Notes: generated by a model from the letters alone, not told the origin. Positions 46,551 to 56,545 are shown, counted from the stretch's first letter. The stretch is 64,000 bases of DNA from Prostheceraeus crozeri (GCA_907163375.1 CAJQUW010001746.1:62001-126000); one strand, 5' to 3'. Numbers and translations are program-made.

Positions 46551-48440
46551 TATTCTTAACATACGTAGTATTGAAACATTAGTTTTAACTTGCAAACTAT
46601 TGAAACTTTAATTTTAACTTGTTAACGGTTGAAACTTTGTTTTATTTCTAACATACAAACAGATAAAACTTTATTCTTAACTTGTAAACTGATGAAACTT
46701 CATTCTATTTCTAACATATAAACAGATAGAACTTTATTCTTAACATACACACTATTGAAACTTTATTCTTAACTTGTAAACTATTGAAACTTTATTTTTA
46801 ACTTGTAAACGGCTGAAACTTTGTTTTATTCCTAACATACAAACAGATAAAACTTTATTCTTAACTTGTAAACTGGTGAACCTTCATTTTTATTATTAAC
46901 ATATAAACAGATAGAACTTTATTCTTAACATACACACTATTGAAACTTTATTCTTAACTTGTAAACTATTGAAACTTTAATTTTAACTAGTAAACGGCTG
47001 AAACTTTGTTTCTAACGTAGACATTATTGAAACTTTATTTTTAACTTTTAAACTGGTGAAACTTTATTTCATTTCTGACATACAAACAGATAAAACTTTA
47101 TTCTTAACTTGTAAACTGGTGAACCTTCATTTTTATTTCTAACATATAAACAGATAGAACTTTATTCTTAACATACTGACTATTGAAACTTTATTTTTCA
47201 CTATTAAACGGTAACGGTTGAAACTTTATTTCTAACGTACACATTATTGAAACTTTATTTTTAATTTTTTAACTGGTGAAACTTTATTTCATTTCTGACA
47301 TACAAGCAGATAAAACTTTATTCTTAACTTGTAAACTGGTGAACCTTCATTTTTATTTCTAACATATAAACAGATAGAACTTTATTCTTAACATACACAC
47401 TATTGAAACTTCATTTTTAACTTGTAAACGGTTGAAACTTTATTTTATTTCTAACGCACAAACAGCTAAGACTTTTTTTCTAACGTATACACTAATGAAG
47501 TTTTATTTTTAATCTGCAAACTGTTGAAATGATATCTTTCATTTACAAATAGTAGAACGCTTTGTACAACTTGTAAACTAGTAAATCTTGTTCGTCATCG
47601 AATCTAACTGTTTAAATGTTCATCATGGAAATCAATGTTCCACAGTCGGAGTAAAAGTTTGAGATGATACACTCCTGGCAAACTAATTCATGAAGTAGCT
47701 TTGCTGTGATACATTTCTATCTGTAAACATATGGTAATGTTAAAGTGAATCTAATACTTTTCAGCTTATTAATTGTTCATCGTTGCATCAACGCTTTAAC
47801 TCGTGAACAGTTATAATTTTATTTTTAATTAACACTTAGTCTAACTTGTAAACTAGTAAATCTTGCGATCTTCTTTTTACAAACAGTTACACCTTTATTT
47901 CTAACATATATACTATTGAAACTTTATTTCTAACTTGTAGACTCTTGAAACTTTATTTTGATATACAAACAGCTAAAACTTTATTTCTAACGCATACACT
48001 ATTGAAACTTTATTTCTAACTTGTAAACTCTTGAAACTTTATTTTCATATACAAACAGCTGAAACTTTATTTCCAACGTATACACTATTGAAACTTTATT
48101 TCTAACTTGTAAACTCTTGAAACTTTATTTTCATATACAAACAGATAGAACTATATTTCCAACGTATACACTATTGAAACTTTATTTCTAACTTGTAAAC
48201 TCTTGAAACTTTATTTTGATATACAAACAGCTGAAACTTTATTTCTAACGTATACACTATTGAAACTTTATTTTGATATACAAACAGCTAAAACTTTATT
48301 CTTAACTTGCCAACTGGTGAAACTTCATTCTATTTCTAACATATAAACAGATAGAACTTTATTCTTAACATACACACTATTGAAACTTTATTTTTAATCT
48401 GTAAACTGTTGAAACTACATCTTTTATTTACAAATAGTAG
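46551..48440 (-). repeat. Minisatellite array of element C, inverted orientation
   Basis: The same monomers on the opposite strand (TTTATTTCTAAC... reading), about 1.9 kb, matching the outer part of the forward array (25.2-27.1 kb). AATAAA is now on the minus strand. Confidence 0.93.
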
Positions 48441-48469
48441 AACGCTTAGTCTAACTTGTAAATCTTAAA

Positions 48470-48640
48470 ACATTTCATATGGGCGATGATGGTAGATGAA
48501 ATAGTGTTAAACAAAATTAAGATGGCTTACACTTCTGATACAGGGATAGCAATCGAATGCGATCCATGTGTAAAGAGCTTGTTAGACTACGGATGGGCTT
48601 AAGTGGATGATTTAACCATGTATACTTTTTCATTTGGAAA
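48470..48640 (+). pseudogene. Duplicate of gene IV exon 1 at the array edge, right arm
   Basis: Inverted counterpart of 25020-25200, with a 41-codon open frame starting at ATGATG near 48486. Confidence 0.65.
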
Positions 48641-48691
48641 TATTAGCACGCTTAGTCTAACTTGTAAATCTTAAAACATTTCATATGGGCG

Positions 48692-49321
48692 ATGATGGTA
48701 GCTGAAATAGTGTCAAATAAAATTAAGATAGCTTACACTTCTGATACAGGGATAGCAATCGACTGCGATCCATGTGTAAAGAGCTTGTTAGACTACGGAA
48801 GAGAGAAGTGTGTTATGTTGCGTGTGGCGCGTGAGTGTCCTCCCATTTCATTCCATTCATCAATTCGTCTCATTGATAGAGATAGGTAGAACTCATGGTT
48901 CTCATAACGTATGCAATGGAAAGTTTTAGGCAACCTTCGACAGTTGGCTAAATGTCTCCCTGGCGCGAATGCATACTACGTTGAGACAGAGGCAATCACT
49001 TGCAAATATGACGGAGAGAGGTTTAACACGATTGACCATTGCCGAATGTCCCTTGCGGTATACATAGCTACGGGTTTCACCGCCGCCCTTTACAGGAACG
49101 CCCGTCGAAAGGAAGTATTACACCGAACTTCATTTGCAACGTTCAAGTTGACTGATAGCAGATTCAACTTAATGATAGTATTCGCCAGTCCGAAGACTGC
49201 CCAGGGCAAACCGCGTGGAGGTTCTATCATGTCTTGCCCCATGGTGGCCCTTAAGAGAGCCGATGGTTCGTTCTCGGTGTCAATTAAGTTGACTATTGGC
49301 TGGAATAGTCAATGGGTATGA
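48692..49321 (+). CDS. Gene IV, right arm: predicted two-exon gene
   Basis: Inverted copy of 24323-24952. The exon 1 frame 48692-48889 is identical in protein to the left copy. The exon 2 frame 48911-49321 has several substitutions and ends in the same antisense overlap with gene III. Splice signals are conserved (GTGAGT after GTGGCGC; TTTTAG before GCAACC). Substitutions are mostly in exon 2. Confidence 0.5.
49141..49275 (-). terminator. 3'-end module copy, right arm, after gene III
   Basis: Stem-loop at 49246-49261 on the minus strand, identical 16 bases; the TTCG hairpin and AAGTTGA/TCAACTT pair are conserved. Confidence 0.75.
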
Positions 49322-49547
49322 CGGTTAGGTTGTCATAGACCCTATACCGCCTAGGTCGTGCTGGTGCATCTGGCACCTTTCGGATACGGGTGGTATTCGG
49401 AGTCCATACCTCATCCGTCCAAATGATCTTCTTAATCTTCCCCTTCTTCTCATCCTCTTCATCCCACTCGTCGAGGATGATGAAGTCGGGAATGGCGTTG
49501 TCTTCATCGATGAAGACGGGAATGGTGCTAGCAGATGTTGCTTCCAT
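49293..49547 (-). CDS. Gene III, right arm (84 aa)
   Basis: Inverted copy of 24097-24351, open and nearly identical. TATA at about 49588-49595; module copy at 49141-49275. Confidence 0.65.
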   Translation of the reverse strand: MEATSASTIPVFIDEDNAIPDFIILDEWDEEDEKKGKIKKIIWTDEVWTPNTTRIRKVPDAPARPRRYRVYDNLTVIPIDYSSQ

Positions 49548-49663
49548 CGTGACTTAAAATTGAATAAGAAGCGCTACAATCTTCTGGCTTATATAGGGTT
49601 TTCAACAATGAATTGCTCAACAGCGAATCAGAATGCTTCAGGGATAGCAATCGACTGCATAAA

Positions 49664-49798
49664 GTTCAAGTTGACTGATAGCAGATTCAACTTAATGATA
49701 GTATTCGCCAGTCTGAAGACTGCCCAGGGCAAACCGCGAGGAGGTTCTATCAAATCTTGACCTATGGTGGCCCTTAAGAGAGCCGGTGGTTCGTTCTC
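49664..49798 (-). terminator. 3'-end module copy, right arm, after gene II
   Basis: Stem-loop 49769-49784 on the minus strand; otherwise as copy 2 of the left arm, including its variant second loop. Confidence 0.75.
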
Positions 49799-49813
49799 GG
49801 GAGTAATGTCATC

Positions 49814-50080
49814 TTACAGCCTACCAATTCTGCTGAGAGAGTCTTTGACTCTCTCTTTGGTAGCAGTGTCGGCTTCCACGCTAATTGGCACGTGGCTGAA
49901 AAGTGGAATGTAGCGCCATTCCGTTGGATTGACAACAGTTGCTGTCATCGGATTGCCAATCCGAGCAAGATTATTGTGGACTCTGTCTTGCTCCTCTAGT
50001 CTGACAAATTCCTCAAATAAATTTCGCGGCCTTAACTGCGGTCCGTGAGGAGAGCTGACTTGACTGTTCGGCGTCTGCAT
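49814..50080 (-). CDS. Gene II, right arm (88 aa)
   Basis: Inverted copy of 23564-23830, the same length and almost identical protein. TATA box at about 50111-50119; 3'-end module copy at 49664-49798. Confidence 0.65.
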   Translation of the reverse strand: MQTPNSQVSSPHGPQLRPRNLFEEFVRLEEQDRVHNNLARIGNPMTATVVNPTEWRYIPLFSHVPISVEADTATKERVKDSLSRIGRL

Positions 50081-50139
50081 GATTGAAATGAAATGAAATG
50101 AGAGGCAGTGGTTTATATACCCCTCTAACGCGACGCAAC

Positions 50140-50274
50140 GTTCAAGTTGACTGATAGCAGATTCAACTTAATGATAGTATTCGCCAGTCCGAAGACTGCC
50201 CAAGGCAAACCGCGTGGAGGTTCTATCATGTCTTGCCCCTAGGTGGCCCTTAAGAGAGCCAATGGTTCGTTCTC
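50140..50274 (-). terminator. 3'-end module copy, right arm, after gene I
   Basis: Stem-loop 50245-50260 on the minus strand; followed by ACC and CAAGA as in the left arm. Confidence 0.75.
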
Positions 50275-50377
50275 GGGAGTGTCGTGATGGGGTGGTGAAG
50301 GCAGGGAAAAGATCTGCAATGAAAATGATATGTATTAGAATAGGATATAATATCTTATTTGCTTTTCACTTACCATG

Positions 50378-51598
50378 TTAGTCATCCTTAGGCAGTCTCG
50401 CGGGCTTCCTGACTGAAAATTTTTGTAAATGGCCGCGCATTCTGAGTGTGGCATGTAAGCACTTCTTAGTCGGATGACCATTATAGCAGATTATACTCTC
50501 GCCCAGGCTTTGGTTGACGAGGACTTGACCGTCCAGATGGTTATCCCGAATAGGGATGTGGAACTCAAACATTCTGTCCTCATTCACACGATTCCGCTCA
50601 TTCCTCATGCGCTCCAACTTTGCAAACGACTCTCTCTCATCACCCTGCCTACTCACACTCCTCTCCAACTCAGCATTCCTCGCTCTCAATACACTCATCT
50701 CCTTCATCAACTCCTCATACTTCGACTCTGCCTCTCCCATTCTCCTCTCTGCAGCACTCGTCCTCTTCTCTCGCTCATCATTCTTGTCTTCCAACACTCG
50801 CACATTCTCCTTCAACTCTTTCACAACACGCCTCATACGGATATTCTCATCTGCCACCTCCTTCATTTTCAGCTCACTCAACTCACTCAACGTTCTCTCA
50901 TTCACCTTCTTCAAACTTTCGTACAGATCAACCAACAAAGCATGTGCCGCTTGCTGCGACACATGCTTCTTTTCCATGTCCTCATCCCACCGCGCCGACT
51001 GCTTCCGTACCCCACCACCCTTCACTATTGGGGAAGATGAGATCTGCGGGGGGTCGGTAATGACAATATCGGATACCTCCGACGACGAAGAGCTCAACTT
51101 CCTCACACGCTTCCTCACTCGCTCCCTATCCAAATCCACATCATCCTCATCATCACTCTCAAACACTCTCTTCCGCCACTTGTCAGCCTTCAAACCGGCC
51201 ACAGCATTCTCTACCTCATTCTCCACAGCATTCCCACTAGCATTCTCAACAACATTCTCGGCCTCTTTCCCCAACATTCGCTCCTTCTCAGCATTCATCA
51301 ACTCCACAAATCTCAAATCGGTCACCAACCCTCCTGTGCACTCACCATGCCTCAAATAAAACTCGTCCTCCTGCCCAACAACCAACAGCACCCTGCACTT
51401 CACACAGGCAACCCTACTCAGGATAACCATGTGGTCGGCCCCTGCCTTCTTGATGTGGTCCTTGAGACCGTCTCGGCGGTTACTTCGGCCGTATACACAC
51501 ATTTTAATGTGGAATTTCTTATTTTTATCATTATTGACCATGGCTGCGATTTTATCGTTAACTGTAAGATAATGAAATTTGTATAAGTTTGGAATCAT
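50378..51598 (-). CDS. Gene I, right arm: zinc-binding coiled-coil nuclear-type protein (406 aa)
   Basis: Inverted copy of 21983-23266, open throughout. It lacks two of the 8-residue repeats and five residues in the coiled coil (KCKEV is absent), and has scattered substitutions elsewhere. The zinc cluster, acidic patch, nuclear-signal-like segment and C-terminus are conserved. Predicted introns are at 51611-52121 (leader) and 50314-50373 (after the stop). Retention of an open frame in both diverged arms argues that the protein was under selection or that the arms are young or kept alike by gene conversion. Confidence 0.7.
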   Translation of the reverse strand: MIPNLYKFHYLTVNDKIAAMVNNDKNKKFHIKMCVYGRSNRRDGLKDHIKKAGADHMVILSRVACVKCRVLLVVGQEDEFYLRHGECTGGLVTDLRFVELMNAEKERMLGKEAENVVENASGNAVENEVENAVAGLKADKWRKRVFESDDEDDVDLDRERVRKRVRKLSSSSSEVSDIVITDPPQISSSPIVKGGGVRKQSARWDEDMEKKHVSQQAAHALLVDLYESLKKVNERTLSELSELKMKEVADENIRMRRVVKELKENVRVLEDKNDEREKRTSAAERRMGEAESKYEELMKEMSVLRARNAELERSVSRQGDERESFAKLERMRNERNRVNEDRMFEFHIPIRDNHLDGQVLVNQSLGESIICYNGHPTKKCLHATLRMRGHLQKFSVRKPARLPKDD

Positions 51599-52162
51599 GT
51601 AGTATACAGCCTAAAGCATAACACTTAGTGAGGAATGATAGATTTGAGTGTAGTGAGTGGCACTCGATCCCGTCGACAGCCCGAAGGCCTTGTACTGATC
51701 ACTAGGGAAGTGAGAGATCTTCCCCGATACCCACTATTTACAGCTGAAGACATCATTGTCACTGCCCCGAAGTGGTAACAGCAACGCCGAGTCAAAGGTA
51801 GACTGATCAGTAGCTGGGATCTAACCCCTCAAAGCTGCCTTAGACTTAGTTAAATTTCAAATCTGATAGCAGATTTGAACTCAGCATACTTGAAAACCTT
51901 AGTCTACATGTTAAAACTTTAAAAAAACTGAAAATTAAGAATTTTTAAAAAATTCCGCATTTTACTACTCATACTACTTTTAAAAAATTTTATCAGTAGT
52001 AAAGACACTATCAAACTCTATCACACAAACATTGAAGTAAGAAGATAGCTTGCCTACTTCAAAAGATAGAGTCCTTTGAAACACCCGATATCGGGAGCTC
52101 AGAGCGACGACCGTCGCTTACCTCGTCTTTCGATGAAGTGATGAGACTTACGTTGTCGGGGG

Positions 52163-52172
52163 TTTATATATG
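52163..52172 (-). promoter_or_regulatory. TATA box of gene I (right arm)
   Basis: Reverse-strand TATATAAACC, the same promoter context as in the left arm. Confidence 0.75.
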
Positions 52173-52408
52173 CTCGGAAGAAAACTTAAAATAGCTATAT
52201 CTCCGAAAGTATTCATCGTAGCGACATGCGGTTTGTTGCAAACGATTGGTCTTATCATTCTCTATCATATGACACCTAAAGCATTCTCATATGACCACGG
52301 GAAGTTGGTGCGTCAGCACATGTCCATGTAACATGCCACAAGTGAAAAAATTCCTAAGTGTGAGAGCTCCAGTGTGGTGAAAATTTTGAAAAATTTAAAA
52401 CTTCCGAA

Positions 52409-52518
52409 TTTCGACCTGGGACCTTCACCAAAACATTTTTCATCAAATTTCACTGACCTCCCCCCTCGTTCGGAGAAATTTGATGAAAAATGTTTTGGTG
52501 AAGGTCCCAGGTCGAAAT
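52409..52518. repeat. 43-bp-arm hairpin, right arm of C
   Basis: Arms about 52409-52451 and 52476-52518, equivalent to the hairpin at 21063-21173. Pairing here lacks the left arm's mismatch. Confidence 0.88.
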
Positions 52519-52857
52519 GCCACACTTAGGAAAATTTTCAAAATTTTGTCCATACAAAGTCACTCTGACACTTAGGATTTTTTCAGGTAAGCTGCGACAG
52601 TCCACCCTCCCAACCTGGCCGGCACACCACGCCAACCTGGACAGCACATCACCGCGCGCTACGACGGCCGGCCAGAGGGGGGGACGTCAGACTCGAAGCA
52701 ACACGGCGGCACACCACGACCGACTCGACGGACAGGAGGGGGGACGTCAGACGCGAAGCACCACGGCGGCCGACCACGACCTCTGTCGTTCCAGAGGGGG
52801 GACGTCAGCGACGGCGGCCATCTTGCGCTATCCAGAAGTGGAGTTTTACTTACTACT

Positions 52858-52863
52858 TAGCAA
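52858..52863. repeat. Target-site duplication of element C, right (TAGCAA)
   Basis: Perfect partner of 20103-20108. The 60 bases from 52864 to the MCP stop belong to B. Confidence 0.9.
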
Positions 52864-52923
52864 TAAACCATAAGCCATCAATGAAGTTGTGGAATCTTTT
52901 TTTTCAGTATTAATTGTTACATC

Positions 52924-54177
52924 TCAACCATTTTTAATAATATCTTCTGATTGTGCACTTAAATCGAAACAGAAAATTGGATATAAATGTCTCCAATCTC
53001 CAGGAGTTAATTGTGGTTCAACTCCAAATTCTATACAAAGATTTCTATAAGCATCATATCCTTCCATAAATTGATTATTGGTATCATCGAATCTTAATGG
53101 ATCAATTGGATATCGGGTTTGATTTAAAGCAACTTGTAAACTTCGAGTTGTATTAATATGAAAAAGATTGTTGTTCTTATCAAAACTTGGAGAATTATTT
53201 CTTTGAAATGTTAGTAATAAATATCTTGGAGTATTCGAAGTTCTAGTAAAATGCCAGTTAAATCTTTGTTCGGAAAAAGTTACTGAACTCGCAGTACGCT
53301 TCATAAAACTTACTGGAATTGGTTTGTTAGTATTTAATCTTTTTGCAATAGCTAATTCGACCTCTAAACTAGGAGTAATATGCTTAATCCACAATTCAAG
53401 TCTATCAATTTTTAAATATGCTTTTTTCCAGTCTTACCAAAAAAAGATTAATTCATTATTTGCTGTACGATGAATTATTAATTTAAATTTTAATTGATAT
53501 GATATTTTGTCATAATCTAAATATCCAAATAATGGGGACAATGACCAATTAACTGTCTGTTTACTTTTCTTGTTAAATTCGCGTCTTTCTTTATATGCAG
53601 TATTGTTTGTTTTATTTAAATGATTTGCAATATTTTCTACATCTTTCGCAATTCCTGCTGCATCTGTTCCAGCGTGAGATAAATCATCAACAATTATCCC
53701 ATCATTAGTATCAGGAAACCAACCTTCGATTTCATGCTTTTTATTATTTTCACCAATTGTTATAAATCTAAGCATTGTATCAATTACACCTGGAGAATCA
53801 CTTATTGTTTCTATATTTTAAGTTGCAACATCTAAACGCATTTGTGCAAATAATCTTGGAAAAAAATTATTCTCTAGTGCAATATTATCGGTTTCTGGTA
53901 ATGGTGTTGTAAAATTAGCATCACTATATAAAGAATATTCACAGTGAAAAACTGAATCAGGTAAATATAAATAACTCTGCTGATTATGAACTTCAAAAAT
54001 TAAATCACCTCCAGTATTTACTCTACTAGAAGATCCGGGATTCATAGCAATTCTTATATAGTCATTCTTTTTTTGATTGTAACTGACGAACGGAGGATCG
54101 TCCAATCTAAATTTAGTTTTGATAAGCGAAGACCTTTTATAAAAAATAATTTGACTTTTTTGTTTTTTCACACACAT
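52924..54177 (-). pseudogene. Double jelly-roll major capsid protein (hexon-like), element B, two nonsense codons
   Basis: One frame from ATG 54177 to 52924 (about 417 codons), interrupted by TAA at 53818-53820 and TAA at 53434-53436. Recognisable blocks of the MCP family in animal adintovirus-like elements are RLDDPPFVSYNQKK (N-terminal arm), FFPRLFAQMRLDV, PGVIDTMLRF (just after the first stop), SPLFGYLDYDKISYQLKF, ITPSLEVELAIAKRL, FNWHFTRTSNTPRYLLLTFQ and, near the end, LYPIFCFDLSAQSED. By family it forms the pseudo-hexameric shell. No counterpart of A is in the window. It is the gene whose 3' flank received element C. Confidence 0.82.
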
Positions 54178-54203
54178 AGAAAAAATTTTACTAAAATATG
54201 ATT

Positions 54204-54736
54204 TTAGAATTTTGCTAGACCAGCTCCGCTACAGCTTTGCTGGTTAGACCGAAGGTTGCTGCTCACGCCATTGCCTCTTATTTCTTCAATTGAACGTTTT
54301 ATGGCTACGCCTGATTTCTTCTTATGTTTACTATCAGACGGAGCTCCGCTCCTCAAGGTTTCACCCCCCACAGCTATGTTAGCAATTTTGTTTTTTGTTT
54401 CCTCTGAAAGTTTTTTTAATTTTTTAGCTCTTCAGAATCATTCCTAAGTTTACGAATAGCTTCTAATTGTTTTAATTCGTTTTGAGACTTAAAAGCATTT
54501 GATATTGCACTAGCTGTACTACCTATAGCAGCTGCTCCTTTTGCAGCAGATGTAATCAAATCTTTATTATTTTTAATTAAGTTAACGATACTTCCGATAC
54601 CAGAAAATATACCATCTCCTTCTTTTTGAATTGTTTCTACACTGTCATAATGGTAAACAGATTTCATGGATGGTTCATGAGCAATTCTTTGATTTGAAGC
54701 AAAATGTTTAGGATTGTGTTTATAAATTATAGGCAT
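54204..54736 (-). pseudogene. Second pX-like minor capsid protein, element B (frameshift in an A run)
   Basis: Starts at ATG 54736 (CTTAAAAAATG) and is open for 106 codons. A frameshift in an A-rich run near 54420 follows, after which another frame continues (LSEETKNKIANIAV ... SIEEIRGNG) to TAA 54204-54206. The hydrophobic Gly/Ala segment GIFSGIGSIVNLIK and ITSAAKGAAAIGSTASAI (residues 43-83) suits a membrane-active minor capsid protein. The late part contains palindrome-derived sequence (near 54335-54365). The start of A's copy is at 1-46. Confidence 0.6.
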
Positions 54737-54779
54737 TTTTTAAGATTAAATTTGACTTTTGGGAAAAATATTTGCGATT

Positions 54780-54873
54780 GGTTAGTAACCTGAGGACCTT
54801 TGGTCCGATCGGCTAAAGCCTCTAAACAAAGTTCTATAGGTTAGTACCCTGACCCTGAGGACCTTTGGTCCGA
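54780..54873. repeat. Palindrome cluster between minor capsid and fiber genes, element B
   Basis: Two GGACCTTTGGTCC units and related GGCTAAAGCC and GAACAAAGTTC-like pieces. Element A has a reduced version at 50-118. There is no gene. Confidence 0.8.
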
Positions 54874-55755
54874 TTAAGATTTACGTGTGTGAATGTCCAA
54901 CAACTTCGTGATAACTTTATTAATTTTCCGTTGCACTTTATCTATTGCGTCAAGCAGCGTGTGATGTACTTTAATTTCTTTTCTATTAACTTGCATTTTC
55001 TCCTGATTCATCTTCAACGCCGTTTTAAGAGCATTTAACTTAATTTTAAGACCATCTAATTGTCTTTTAACAGAATCTAACTGTTCTTTATTTTCTTTAG
55101 AGTTTTCTTGTAAATTTTTCTTTAAATCATTTTCTAAATTGATTTTAAGAGTTTTCATTTTATCAACTTTTTGATTAAGTGAGTTTACTTCAATTATTAT
55201 TCTATTCATCTTTTTCATTTGTTGAGTAATTTTAGAACTTAATTCATCAACACTTTTTTGGAATGTAGTTTGTAACTGCTTTAAATTTTTTTTAATTCTT
55301 TCAGGTAGTTTTTCTATTTCATCTTCTAATTGTTCTTTTAACATTTTTATCTGATGTTTATTTTTGATGACCGCAGATTTTAAATTTATAGAAAGTAATA
55401 TTAAAATTTTTTTTATTGTTCTGAAATCTTTTTAAAAAGTTTTGCTATATCTGCTTCTAGCTCTCTATCCTTTTTATCAAGTTTTAATAATTTTTCGTTT
55501 AATGATTTGTCATTAAGTTTTAGCAACTTTAATTCATTCATCAGTGGAACCAAAACATCGTTTATATATTTTTCTCTTAAGTCATTGATTTGTGTATCAA
55601 CATATTGTTTATTTGTTAATTTTGTTGCGGAAGAATAGAAAGATGCAATGGACCAGATAAAAGTCTCCAGTTTTCATGATATAATTTTCCATTTCTATTT
55701 CTGATTCACGATTATTCGGGATATATGCACCTCTACCAACGTTTGGTAACATCAT
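54874..55755 (-). pseudogene. Fiber-like coiled-coil protein, element B copy (frameshifted)
   Basis: ATG ATG at 55750-55755. The N-terminus MLPNVGRGAYIPNN and SEIEMENYIMKTG match the A copy. Small indels between about 55650 and 55345 disrupt the frame before the coiled-coil part, which is open from 55344 to 54874 (156 codons) and joins across the site where A has TAA. Same proposed role as the A gene at 119-1006: a trimeric coiled-coil spike or fiber. From 55756 to 55848 there is only AT-rich spacer with GATAAATTTTTT-like repeats. Confidence 0.6.
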
Positions 55756-55848
55756 TTTTTTAACAATAAAAGATATATATGTCATGAAAATAAAAGATAA
55801 TTTTTTCACGGATCAACAAAGACAATGAATGGACATCAGATCACTCAG

Positions 55849-56318
55849 ATTCCTTCCATTTCTGAGGCTTCTCCCGTTGAGGTTTCCATTTTTAAAGAAA
55901 TATTTTGAATACAATCTTCTGGTATATTAGGACTACGTGAAATTTTTTTGTCTACCTAAATTTTCATCTGGCTACATTTTCGACCTTCGGCTACGTGATA
56001 TTTTTCGACCACGTGATATTTTTAGGTTACGTGATATTTTGAGACCGCCTAAATTTTCGTCCACGTGATATTTTGAGATCGCCTAAATTTTCGATTACGT
56101 GATATTTTGAGACCCCCTAAATTTTTGAAATTTTGATTTTTTTGAAAATTTGTCACTACCTAAATTTTCGCCCTTCGGCCTTCGGCCACGTGAAATTTGA
56201 AGTCTACCTAAATTTTTGAAATTTTTGAAATTTTGATTTTTTGAAAAAACCCGCAAAAGTGTGACATCCGGCGCAAGCGAAGCGAAGCGTTGCGCCGGAT
56301 GTCACACTATATACTACT
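55849..56318 (-). repeat. Right terminal inverted repeat of element B
   Basis: Inverted partner of 6848-7333, about 16 bases shorter, mostly because the loop of its hairpin is 13 rather than 28 nt. Its inner end (about 55849-55890) carries an orphan copy of the start of the membrane-protein gene, which stops matching after the AATGGAAGGAAT segment. Confidence 0.93.
56262..56304. repeat. Perfect 15-bp subterminal hairpin in B's right TIR
   Basis: Arms 56262-56276 and 56290-56304, loop 56277-56289 (GCGAAGC repeats). Partner of the left hairpin at 6862-6919. The arms are conserved while the loop length varies, which suggests the stem is what matters. Confidence 0.9.
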
Positions 56319-56324
56319 CACATA
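56319..56324. repeat. Target-site duplication of element B, right (CACATA)
   Basis: Follows B's terminal ACTACT directly and matches the left copy in 5 of 6 bases. Confidence 0.85.
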
Positions 56325-56545
56325 AAACATAAAAAGGAATTTCAAAGGCATCAGTGGCTAATCAAATAACATTTCAAGATAATAAAAATGTATTATTTAA
56401 TAATGAAATAAAAACAGCATGTAATTATAGACTTAATTCAAAGAAACATAAAATGTATTTAAAAGAAGAACATAAATTAGCATTAGATCCATTTGATGAT
56501 AAAAGAAAAATTTTACTTGATGGAATAGCTACTTCACCTTTTTGA
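56325..56545 (+). pseudogene. polB: C-terminal end of element A's DNA polymerase, separated by element B
   Basis: After B's right target duplication the polymerase frame resumes. It contains ANQITFQDNKN and, near the end, LALDPFDDKRKILLDGI, matching the conserved C-terminal segment of adintovirus/Polinton PolB (a DDKR followed by DGI). A TAA at 56330-56332 lies in the joined frame, so the gene was also damaged here. Ends at TGA 56543-56545. The gene converges on the ATPase of A (56625-57389, minus strand), about 80 bp away. This piece shows that B entered A's polymerase gene and that A once continued into the genes on the right. Confidence 0.85.

Larger units (their letters stand above)
20109..52857. 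mobile_element. Element C: 32.7-kb fold-back element with long inverted arms and a tandem-repeat core
   Basis: Both ends read inward 5'-AGTAGTAAGTAAAACTCC. They are flanked by a perfect 6-bp duplication TAGCAA in element B. Inverted arms run from 20109 to about 27150 and from about 46551 to 52857. Each arm holds the same four genes and three copies of a structured 3'-end module, followed by array sequence. The core (about 27.1-46.5 kb) is a one-directional minisatellite array. No polymerase, integrase, capsid or transposase gene is visible, so the element is probably non-autonomous. The 6-bp duplication and AG-start ends sharing AGTAGTA with B suggest use of a Polinton-type integrase. Base composition of the genes is clearly more GC-rich than B's. 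Confidence 0.85.
46551..52857 (-). repeat. Right inverted arm of element C (about 6.3 kb)
   Basis: Mirror of the left arm, with all four genes open. It lacks the left arm's extra 0.6-kb block and two of the left arm's 8-residue repeats in gene I. The unique segment of the left arm at 26080-26400 is found here at about 47560-47900, which shows the inversion extends well into the array. Confidence 0.85.
6848..56318. mobile_element. Element B: Polinton/adintovirus-like provirus inserted in element A's polymerase
   Basis: Both ends read 5'-AGTAGTATATAGT and are the outer edges of inverted repeats of about 470-486 bp. The flanking 6 bp are CACGTA (left) and CACATA (right), a 6-bp target duplication with one difference of CpG-decay type. 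Removing element C and one copy of its duplication leaves about 16.7 kb, a normal Polinton size. The gene set is membrane protein, 232-aa protein, penton, packaging ATPase, 87-aa protein, intein-bearing PolB, adenain-like protease, PLA2-like/integrase, pX-like protein, MCP, minor capsid and fiber. B splits A's polymerase gene shortly before its C-terminus, so it is younger than A. Many of its genes are broken. Confidence 0.93.

Noticed and set aside
25215-48440. CRISPR-like array of 29-bp repeats
   Set aside because: Monomers are contiguous variants with no unique spacers, no cas genes, and a eukaryotic context.
20109-52857. Element C as a pure assembly artefact
   Set aside because: Perfect target duplication, distinct termini, and differences between arms argue for a real insertion; array length remains uncertain.
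52924-54177. Three separate small genes instead of one MCP
   Set aside because: All lie in one frame and family blocks continue directly across both TAA codons.
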